Program-made: the position numbers and the translations under genes
Source of the DNA: Balanoglossus misakiensis
Lineage: Eukaryota; Hemichordata
Direction of reading: 5' to 3'
DNA length: 64,000 bases
NCBI GenBank assembly: GCA_040954595.2
Contig: CM082576.2
Coordinates: forward strand, 7,006,001 to 7,070,000
Shown here: positions 12,601 to 24,600 of the stretch, piece by piece
How the letters are laid out: each line of letters starts with the position of its first letter
Position numbering within the stretch: position 1 is the first letter of the stretch
Notes under the pieces: model-generated
What the model saw: only the letters and a program-made list of their open reading frames with translations
Told to the model about the DNA's origin: nothing
The model's database searches: none

Positions 12601-15600
12601 TTAGGGAACCGTGAAGTAGGCGTAGAAGTTGGTATCACTTTTTCCCATAGAAAGCAGACAGAAATGTTTCACTCGTGTCGAAATATGAAGGGATCTCTGA
12701 AAGGTGAAATTACGCACTTTTTAAAGATGTCACAGGGCATTGTGTGGCCAGTCACGACACTTCATTATCCAGTTGCTTCCTCTGAGTTAGTCAGCGTTGC
12801 AACAAAACGAAAACACTGTGTGTTATTCGCAGTAAATCAAGGTGCTATTGTTCACTGCAGTCAGGAGATGCTATAGTAAACACATTGATAAACAGGTGAT
12901 ATATTGCTTGGCTGAATAGAACGTCCTAAATTGTGCAGACAGGATCAACTGTTCAGCCCAAGTCAGTCATTTATCACGCATGATGTTTTGTGGCAATGCA
13001 TTCTCTTTTCAGAACTTCTTCATTCTCACACTCTGGTATTTCTCAGGTGAAAATTCTCAAATGTCGAGGTTAATTATTTTCGTTTATCTGCCATGGAAAA
13101 AAACCCGGCCATGGACACAGTTTTCTGTTGTGTTTTTTTTTACGCTGTACATACAAATCAAAACCTTAGTGTATGTTCACAGAGCATAACGGAGGACCCT
13201 TCAGAAAAGTGCTTATTCAGTTTTCTGTTTCATTTGTCGAAATAGACATTGTAGACCATAATTTGAAGTTACAAAGCTTGAAAGTTAAAGCGAAAGGAAT
13301 AGTTAGGTAGGTAAGTGTTTATCAAGCTACTTTCAAGGTTACGTACTTGTTGAGCGGATGCCCAATCCACGAACCCTAACCTCGGTGGGGGGAAAACACC
13401 AGCGCTTGTCAAGACAATCAAAACAAAAAACACTATCTTAGATTACAATCATGAAGACCTCCAATCAGTGTCAACAATTCATTGATATGATTTGCGCAAA
13501 TAAAAGTTTGTTAGTGACACCTGGATATTACTGTTGTTGTAGCAAAATCAAACAACGGGCGTAACCATGTACTTGTGTCTGCTCAGTGACCCTTCACTTT
13601 TTGACATGTTTTGTACACCGCAATCCGGTAGCTGTTTACAATCATTAAAGGGGCAAAGTTGGTAATTTGTGACATTATTTTTGTTTTTTTCTTTCTATTG
13701 AGAAATCATTCATGGTGATCTGCTCCTTGAAACATGAAACACGCTCAGTTATCGGTAGTTACAGCCCTAATCTCAACCTACACATGAATGTAACATGTAA
13801 ACTTCCGTCATTATTTTGGGTCAGTACCAAAAAATATATTGCTGAAGTATTCACATGTTTACATGTGTACAGGGTGCGAGTTCAAGAGTTGAGTTGTAAC
13901 AACTGGTCATTGAGCATGATTCAGTGCGCAGAACAACACAAATAATCTCATCAAGATAACCAAAATAATTGTCAAAAGCTAGTAACTTTGTCCCTTTAAT
14001 GATACGTTTGCCTTGTAAATACTTGTGTTCATATTTGGTGAGGATGTAAACTCAAATGGATAAGTAGCAATAAAACCTTAGGCTCTTCAAATGGGGTGCA
14101 CAGTACCTGGTACGATACCTAGAAAAAACTCTATACACTACGACACAGGATAGGATTAGGTTGCAGGTGTTATGAAATTGTTAAGGTGACCAGATTGATC
14201 CCTACTTGAAGATTTGAGCTATGTCAAAACTTTTTTGTGTGCAGTTCCTTCTCCCCAATTGAGAATTGAATTGGGGGACCTCAAAAGTGCACTCTGTGAG
14301 TCCAAGGGCCAAGGTCATGGACACGATGGTGGTGTTTTCATTCTCTGTTTGGCCTTGAGTACCTTGTGTACTGTGAAAACATTACGGGATTATTAACATA
14401 ACAATTCTTTGGTTGTCCAAGAACTTTTTTTTTGGCGCCAGCAGTGTTCCAAAGTTCACCTAAAACATGGCCACGTGCGGTTAGTGTTCAAAATGTCAAG
14501 GCTCTTGTTAGATAGGAATTTGCTGACATATATTCAGTGCCACCTAGCCACATGTTTGAATTTCTGTGAATTGAGCATTTTCAGTTTGTTCACAAGATGC
14601 ACCGGAAGTACGTGTCTGGTGATGTTTTGGTGTACAGTTCTCACCAGCAGTGATCGACAGGTGCCGATTACGTAGTCTGCAACCTACACTGTGCGGTGTT
14701 TTTGATGGATGTTTGTTTGATTTTTGTCACTTATCCAATTGGCCAAAAAAATTTATACCTTTTACCTTGTTGCTGACTCCACATTCTTATCTTTGTTTGA
14801 TTACCAAGACCTGAAGGCAACTACAAAAGTTTAAAGAACGCCTCAGTGATTTTCAAGGATTCAGCCAGCTGATTTGAAACAAAGTTTGGACTTGACTCTG
14901 ATACAAGTCCTACCAGTATTTAACTCATGGAAGTTGAGTGGGTGTTTTGCATAGTGTTTAGTGATCGTCAATTTGGTTTTCAAGTTACATGTGATACCAG
15001 GCCCACAGTTGGTCTAACAGTAGGGTCCTGGCCAACAGATAGGATTTTTGACTTGTAAACAACATTTTTATGTGTTTTCTGTTTTTGTTTGTGAGAGGTA
15101 ATATATCAAATTTTGCAGTTACCCAATGTTTCCTAACGTTCTAAACTCACCCCATGATAAACATGATATATATTTCAATGCCAAATGTATGTCATACGTC
15201 TGTCAGAAGGGTCCAATTCACCAAAATATTGAGTCACGCGTAGATCGATTCGTTCCTGGAAGCAGTGGTAAACATTGAAAGGTGACCCTATGCTGACGTA
15301 CATGTAGTGTTTTTCTGATGAAAGGCGTGACGTACAAGTTGTGTATTAGTGCACTTATTTTCTCTAAAACCATTGTCTATCTAGTTCCTGTGATGGCTCC
15401 ACTGTACACGTAATGGTTAACAAGCAAACCCCCCAGGCTAAGTAATATAAGACTGTGAGTGGACTTGCTACAGTTGCTGAAATACAAAACAGTGAGTGAG
15501 TCACTGATCAGAAAAAACAACAACAGATTCACTAAAATTTGACGTCACCATTTCCCTAAACAAAATTACGCAAATTTTGATGTACATATATTTTGGTTTG

Positions 15601-18600
15601 ATTTTTACTTGGCACGTTTTTCGCATACACATAGGAACAAAATGCATTGCAACCAAGGTTAATCCAAGTAAACTGTTCAACAGAAATGTGGCCGTAGGGT
15701 AAATTCTTCTCATGTAATGTATTATTAAAGGATACACCGTATTACAGCGTCCTGCCGTTAATACCCACGTTCGAAGGACAGTCATTGTACATTCTGATAT
15801 AAGTACATGCTATTTAGAATTTCTTAGTGGGTATGCAGCATTGGTGGGTGTTTTGGTGTTTTAAAAGACGCCCACTGATCACTCTCTCTCTCTGCAGTGT
15901 GATTTGCGTGATGTTGTGGATGTCATAGCTGTGTTATACATACTCTCTTCTCTGTGATGACGAGTGGTACATGTAATTATTCCTACACTACATGTTGCTT
16001 GACTCAAGATAGCCCTGCAGCACTCCTCTGCCTGATGTCTGTCTGTCTTTAGAATTTTTTGTCTATCTACCTGTCTCTTTCTCTGTATCACGCTCTCTCA
16101 ATTACTAGATGCATAAAATCTTTCTCACAATTGCAGAAGTAATGTGTGGAGCTGTCTATACCCTCTTGTGTTCATTCAGGCATTATAAAACGTGCAAATA
16201 AATCTGTCTATTCAGTCTGGCTGTTGCATTTGTTACACAAGATAAATGATGAGGTAATGGTTTTATAGTTGTGTGCTGCAAGTAAGATTAACCCTATTGC
16301 CATACAGTTAGTTTCCCCTTCCTCTAATAATGTCTAAGTTTGGTATTAAAATTTGCTTCCAGACTCTATTTAGAGAAATTTAAACTTCTAATGTGGTCAC
16401 TTCAGAGAAGTCTGGGAAAGTTAATACTGCCCCCGCACAATACTACATGTCATGTGACTAAAATGATGTCATATTAAGTAGGCCACTTTTTGCTTATGTT
16501 TCAGTTCTCCAAGTTTGGTCATGTGAAACTGGGAATCAGCAATAAATTGACTGAGGCCCAAATCACTTTCACCATAATAGCGGTTTATTCATTGCCATTT
16601 ATGACCTTTGTGGTCTGGTCCTTGAAATGGTTTATACTTGAGCCTCTTTTCCTTCCTGGGCGGATAAGTTATGTCTGGAATTGGTCCTGTGCATTGAGTT
16701 TGACTCTGGCTTTTTATGTGGAAGAGTTGTTGTCAGTCAAAACAAAGACACGGCAAATGAGCAGGAAAAGTAAAATCAAATGAATGCATGGTTGGGGGGA
16801 TAGTATTGTACAGCAAACGCCTGCATTTGAATTTATATTTTTGTGTATTGTACACCTCATTCTACTGAAAGCACAGCGGGCAAAGCTATCACGTGTGTTG
16901 CTGTACATTCCCGGCTCATTCCTGCTGATGGTTCAGTAAACTTTCAGGTGGAAATAATGGTGCTCACGGGGTTGAGGTGGCACACAGGAAACCCCAGGAA
17001 GGAGAAACCGGCAAACAGCAATCACAACTTGACCAAAGAGGAAATCCTATTTAAATAGCGGACCTCAAATATTTACGAGTCAGTGTACTATGAACATGTA
17101 TGATATTCTGCATTATTTCTTAACATACAGTGGGTACAAACTGGATCATGTGGGTCCTAAGATGGTTTTTGTCACGGTACAGTAGCTGTGAGATACAAAT
17201 GATGAGGTGACATTTAGTTGGCATTTGTTCATTGGGGACAACAGGTGCATGGCAGTTAGAAAAGCAATTTCCGTGGACACTGAAGCTTTGAACTGTGTCT
17301 TTTTTTCATTCTCCCCCGGCAGCGCATTCTCGTGTTTGCCACCTCTTTGCGGTTAAAGTCACATGTCCGTGTTTCCTCTTCTGTGAAATTCGAGTGGTTT
17401 GGATTAATTTACTGTGAAAAAAATATCTGCTGCCTGGAGAATTTTTTTCTCGGGAAATTTGACATCAAAGTGATCATGGATTTTATGTAATAAAAACTGC
17501 AAATAATCACACAACGTCTGTGGTGACTTGTGAAGGGTGAATGAATGCTCTTCTTCATCATTTACGTGTGCATTCAAGAGGAAAAGATGTGATGATAGGC
17601 GTGTGGGTTGTCCGCTGGGACCGCGACAGTTTCCGTCTCTCTCTCAAAAAAGTGCTGAACTTTAAACAGTAAGACACCCACACATTGGCAGAAGCATCTG
17701 GGTTCAAACTAATTTGACATTTAGATAAAATCAGACAGAAAGCTTGCTGTTTTGGGTGATGTGCACACATCTTCCCTGTCTTTGTCACTAGCGGCAACCG
17801 CCTCATCCCATGATTTGATTCTCAAGGAAATGAAATCAACTTCCTGTTGTGAAGTTGCAGCTTTTTTTCATTTTCGTTTTGAAAAAAACATCATTCAGAA
17901 TCCCTACTTCGAAGATCTTGTAAGTCAAAGGTGTGGGTTATTAGATTCCATATGGTAATGCCGCCTGAATAATGTCCACTGAATGAATTCACTCAGTAAT
18001 CCCTGTACATCCGCGGTGATATGACAGCCAGCATAAAATGAGGATTTTTGTCAAACCAGGTGGCCATAAGTTGGGAGAAGATTATCCTACTCCCCTCCAC
18101 TGAGGCAGTTAGAAGATTTGGCTTCAAGATTGGTCTCTTTTCAGTCCTACATGTATGTTTTGGACTGTGTTGTCAGTGTTACTCATGTTTGATCATTCAT
18201 CTGTTTTTGTGGCTAAAACAGATTTTGCCTAAGTCATTGGTATACATGTCACGGCCTTCGGGCACCGGGATGCATTCGAATTGTGTCGTAGCTGTTAAGT
18301 GACGTTGTGTTGATTACCGGAGCCTCGTAATCATAAGTCCTCCTAATTGCGTAGAGGCTGTGACGCAAATCTGTCTGTAATACGACCGGTCGGTCGGTAG
18401 CCGTCGTGCCACGCACACAAAGAAAGCCCATGAACCGCATTAAAGCTGTACCGCATACTGCCGGTGTAAGCTGGTAGCTTTGAATAGCGCACATTTAAAT
18501 GGCTTTTGTGTTCTGACTGTTACTCGCTTAGTGTTTCTGGCTCCAGTCTTTTGTATTTGGAGTTCTTTGGTATCATTGCATCACACGGCGGAAATTCAGA

Positions 18601-21600
18601 TTTTACATAATGTACAAATAAACCAAGTTTGAAGGTCGGTGAACTACAGAAATGCATGCTGATAACATTCCATTTGCTGCTGAGATTAATATTTTATCGT
18701 CACTAAGTTCCATCATATTTTTAAGTACCAAGTGTAGAGGCAAATGAGTGTATCGTGTAATATATTATTTTATGATATCCAAATTGATCTACTTTGCTGT
18801 TTCTGCTCCATTACCTATTCCAAGGTCTTCATCCATCACTAACTGTGCTGAGCTCAGGGGGTATCATACTATTTAACACCCTCCTCAGTGGTTTTTCTCA
18901 TCATGTATACGTGCACACCATCTTAAAGGGTATGCCTAGTCACAGTTGCACCGTCCTAAGGTGCCCTGGTAGAATATCTGCCATGCTGAGTGGTCTCACT
19001 TTTCTGTACCATTACAAGGAGTTCCGTCCAGGCCATGTTTGGAATATTGCTGTCTCAAATAGAAGAAATGGATCCAAAATTATTTTTCTTCTGACCCGAT
19101 GTGTTCTTTGACCTCCAATATTGCTGTCTGAGGCAATCAACATAGTTATGAAATATGAGAAAGTGTTTTGAAATCCCGTACCATGCAGACACAAGCATAT
19201 ATGTCCCATCAGAAATTATGGTGTGTTATTACAACATTTAGGGTCATTACAGAGTCAGTGACTTTAATATTTCCATGGAAGATTCCTCCCTGGCATTGTG
19301 CCAATGTGATCCAAGACTCTCATTTCATCCACACGTGTAGTGGCAACAAGGATTTGGCAGATCTGCAAGAAAAATACGGCCATGCAAAGAAAATTCTGGC
19401 AACAACACAGACATCAGTGTGGGTCTAGTTCCAGTTTTAATTGGAATCAGTTTGAAAGCTCAGAAGCCACTGTTGGTTCTCTGTAAAATGAGAAAAAAAA
19501 ATATAAACTAGCCCACGTTCAGTCTGCAGCTTCATCGAATGACATTTTTGAGCAGACGAGAGAATAATTTAAACATATTAAAGTGACATAAATAAATCCC
19601 TAATATTTTCAACAGAGAAATACACACACAACTATGTCATGTAAGTATAAATAAATAATCACAGTGGCCACGTGCCTTCTTGATGTCCCACTATGTTTTA
19701 GCATTTCAATGAAATGTTACATTTGATGGAAAAATCTCTCTTGAATACTATTCGACTCAAACTGAAATATCTAATGTTTTGTACATTTAACAGCTATGAT
19801 GCAGATGTATATGAGAACTAAATCCTCTACCCAGGGGAGTTGATGAATTTCTTATTTTTCCTGCTCGCTTTGTCAAGGTGATTTAAATATAAATTGATGG
19901 CCTTTGAACTTACATATGCTGCATATGGGTACGAGAGCACCCACTCTTGTTATAAATGAGAATTTAAAGGCTTTTTCTGACGTGGAACTGTCCTTCTTGT
20001 CAAGTAATATTGACCTTACTGAGTAGATTTTCATTTGTAGCTCATTTGTCAGCATATTAGCTTTGCTGTCATGGATTCAAGATGAATAACGGGTTTTGGA
20101 TTGAAACGAGAAAACATTTTGCTGTTTTTTTTATCATATACCCCTTGTAACTCATTTCCAGTAGTTCATTATAAATCAAAATCCCAGGAGGCAGTTTCAG
20201 TCTATCATTAGCGGGTGTCCCATCAGTCTTCTTAGTAAATGTTCGAAAATTCTTCCTGGCAAGATTCAGATCGTTAATTTTTTTTGGAAGCATTCCAGGG
20301 ATACAGATTTAATAAAGTGTTTGGTATTGCAATCATCAAGAGACGTTCTGACAAATAAAGCATGTTTCAAGTGACTAACTCCATTACACAGACAGTCAGT
20401 ATCCATGCCCTCTTGGATGCAAATCTGTGAAAATATACTGTAGCTAAGACTTACAACGGTTGGCCAACCGCATCAACCCTTTTTTATGGGGAAATCAGTC
20501 AGGCTAGATGTCTGTTGTCACATTTTGTGATCTTCTGGTTCGTTCGCTACTGTGCCGCAAGACGGTTAGCCCCTCGTCTTGTGCTGGACATCATGTCTGA
20601 CCCCCCATCACAGATGTGCTTGCAATCAACTGTGTTGCCATGGAAACCGGGTCATATATCGGGTATCCGCTGGCCACCTTGACATGTCAGTGGAGACTGC
20701 ATATTCCTTTGAAATATATGGAACCGAGTATTAAGGGGCATGGTCATAGTGTTTGATGCATATATCAGATCGCATTTGTGTTTTTAGTTCCATCCTACAA
20801 AGCCATCTCTTATAGTTATACATATGTTAAGATCAGTGTGTCTTACGAAAAAAAACAGTCTCCAGTCTTCAGGGAAAATACAGGTTGTAATGTCATAGGC
20901 TAACATATTGTGTGGCCAATAGTATTGATTTTCCTCTGCTAGAAGTCTCATCACAAGCACAGCAATATATGCGAGGGATTCTCTCCCACAACCGCAAATT
21001 GCAAGCAGTCCGTCTATCTGATCAGTTTTTATAAGTCACAATTTTATGACCTCTGTGGAGAAATTTGGCTTCCTTCCCATGCAACCTAATAGTTCTAAAT
21101 TCCCGCATACCAAATTTCATTACCGACCTTCAAGTGATGAATATATTATATATAGGTTGAACATCTCAAATATTCGCTGAGTTTGCCGTGTTTAAAAATT
21201 TCAGGAATGACGGTTTATCACATTATTAAAGGAAGTATCCTTGATTTCATCCAGGGATGTTGAAGCCAGCCAAGTTCTTTATGGTATCTTTGAATTTCAA
21301 AACATCGTTTGGATGAAAATCAATATTAGTTTATTTCTAGGTTTTGTGTGTTTTTTTTGGGGGGGGGGGAGTGATGGGAAGATGCATAATCCCTTCTCTG
21401 GATCAAGCCACTTGGATTAACTGGGATTGCCTGACTGTAGTCTAATTTAAACAAATAATGATACAAAAACTTCACAATCCAGCAAAATGAATCAAATATG
21501 AAAAAAATGTAATATGGACGACTTTGTAAGTTTCTATGAGAGGAAATGCTTCAGAAAGTGCAGACTACTGAATTAAGGAATTTTCCAAATGCATGACATG

Positions 21601-24600
21601 CACAGGCCCTGCCCATTCATGGGAATTATTCTCAATGGAATGACCTTAGAAATGTTGGAGATTAAGTCTTTTGCGATGCCTGATCCATAGTAATAGGATT
21701 TGGCTCATCAAGACATGTCAATAGAACAAAGACAGCACCTGTAGAGAATGCGAGAGAAAGAAAGAGAGAAAGACAGACTCCATGTGGTTTGGTAAAAAAA
21801 GATGGACGGTCCTTTCTTTGTAAAATACAAAGGGTGGAAACACAGATGGTCAATGGCTCCTACTGTGCCTTTGAAAGTAGAAATGAATTGTAACGGCAAA
21901 ACTGGTCGCAATTCATGCGATATACCTCCGTGATATATTTTTCATGATCTCTTTGAAATGTTTGTTGCATGCGTGTTCTCCAGCATAGTGTGTGCCAGGG
22001 AGAAAAAATATGTTGGCAGTACTCCAGAGTGCAAGAAAATTACGAGAACTGTCGGGGGAATTTTAAAGCGTGAATTTATACATCTAGTCTCTGAATGTCA
22101 GATACTTTTTCATAATATCAAAGTGTGTCTTATAATTAACTTGTCTTAGCATTCTGAAATTTAATGTATGTAGCTGGAATGCTGCAGTGGAATTGTCAGG
22201 CATCAATTTTGCTTCTGTTACTTCATTAGGAATGATTCACTTGGAAATTTGACAAATTTCTTCCATTGCAAGAAGACAGAATTTTCATAACTGTGCAATT
22301 ATTAATCTGATATTTTGCAGTTGTGTCACATCTTGTAATCATAAATTTGTATACTTTTCATAATTTACGAACACTTCTGACAGATGCCAGTTCACCTCAC
22401 CCTCAAAAAAAAAAGACCCCAAAAATGTTTAATTCTTGGGACTCTATATCTCTTCAGAACGTCGTAAAATTCTGTCTGATAAAATGATACGACAGGCTGT
22501 GTTTTTTTTATGTGCACAGTGACCTTAAAAGTGAACAGTCTCTGCTTGAAAGCCTTTTCACACCGAACATCTGTGATCTAATCAGAAAATCTCAACCACG
22601 CAGGCCGCTGTCAATTTATTTCAGTAAATTTTGAGTAAATGCACATCTTGTCAGTCCTTTGCAATGGTAATAAACAAATTATTCATTGTAATTTGAGGTG
22701 CAACAGCCCGAGCTTCCCCAGTGAAAAATAATTTAATATAGTAAATTAAGTAGAATGCATGTAACCACGGTCACTGTGATGTAACATAGCATCAAATAAT
22801 TGAAGATTTGTGCGCCTGACAGACTACATTTATAACATTTATGCAGTTACACCTACCCTCAAATCACAGGGATTTCATCGCTGACAGTTTTATGGTGTTT
22901 TTTTCACAAGCAAGAATAATAATTCTTTTTAGCCATGGCTAGGTCCCAGACAGATTGTACTCAAAAACAAGTCTTCCCCTTCTTCCAATCAACAACATAG
23001 AATTCCCGTTCAGTAAATTCTTACATCTTGTTTATTGTCTTCGATTTGCAGGAAAAAGAGGAACCCAACATACGAGATTGCGCCATTCCAAACGGAAAAC
23101 ATCTCAAACGAGAATCGGCTGTCAGAAGCTAAAGATCCATCCAAGCATCATTCCTGTGAATGCGTCAAGACGTATTTCTTCATCATTCTCATCTTCATGC
23201 TGGCACTGGTGGCCCTTCTTCTGGTGGTCTTGGTCATATCCGGTACTCTTCAGACAGGTATGTTTTTCTACTATCCCATTCTGGTTGTTTTAATTATTCA
23301 TAGTCCCTAAGGTCTTAAGCAGTGTGTTAATTCCAAAGATTTGATGTGTATTTTTCCTCTGGAAAGATGAAATCTGAAATTTCCCCTAACGATTGCATGA
23401 GCTCAAAATGCACTTCTGGTTATAATGTCATGTGTAAACCTGACTTGAAAAATTTGTGAGTACTTGTATGCAGCTATGCTGAAAGCGAAAAAAGTCTGAT
23501 GATAGAAAAAGATGTTTTACACGTCCCTGCATTTTGTCTCGGAAGGCATTATCTGGACACATCCTGTGATGTTCTTCTTACAAGTCTTTAAATAGTTTTA
23601 AGGTCTTGTCAACATCATGAACAAAAGAATGAGGTTTGTTTACATTCTGTATATAGCAGTAAGTAGTGTCTTGCGTACAAACTGGGTCCTGGTCAACTGT
23701 TGTACGTGTCATGTTTCCATTTGCCATCTCTGAGGAGATAAACTAGAGAGAGAGAGAGAGGGTACGACCTCTTGAAACGGTTGATTTATAGATCTTCACC
23801 ACTTGTAGGTAAACACTTGGCTTGTGTCCACTTGGATTGTTAGCCAACAGTGGTAAATTTCAGCAAAACATGGATTAAAGAAAAGGGTGATTGTATGTAA
23901 AAACAGGTCGTGTCAAAACAAAGTCACATGATGGTAGTGTCTCTGTGACCCCATCATCACCCACAATTCCCTGGGTTGTGGTCTAATCCTAGAGACAATG
24001 GGATTGATTGAGACTCAGGTCGTGGAGACTCATCAACAGCCCACATGTACATGTAAACCATGGCAATTAGCCAGATATAAAACGTCATTTGCGGCAAAAT
24101 CCTCAAAATCCACTGTTCTTTACCAGTGTCTCAAAAGCTGGTCGTGGTAGATTTGCTTTAACAGAATTCTTGCCGATGTGGCAGATTCTGCCGTACTGGG
24201 AGAGATTATCGAGTGATTTCAATTATTGATATTTTTCATTAGATTCTGTGATCCGACGCTTCATAATGCGGGAGCTGTGTGCGTGTAGTGACGTCTCACA
24301 TCTGTGAGCTGAATTCCAAATGATGCAAACAAGAGCTGTGACACACAGCGTCTTGTATTAAACAATCTCTGCATATGTTAATCAGTACCTGAATCACTGT
24401 GGCCCACATGTCTGACCTTCAGTGCAGTGAACACAAACAGAAATAAAATTTTATTTCCTTCATTAAAAGCAGTGAACAAAGAAAATTATCAATATTTAAG
24501 TAGCTCGTATCACCTACTGGGAGTCTGAACAACCTTGGATTTCTCCGGTCTGCAGTAACTGTTTCATTACATGTGTGCAAGCAAGCAGCAGTAGCTGAGG

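Noticed and set aside
12228-23051. Nested gene or transposon in the large intron
   Set aside because: All open frames are short and without motifs. No terminal repeats or reverse-transcriptase/transposase signatures were visible, though this cannot be excluded without a repeat-library search.
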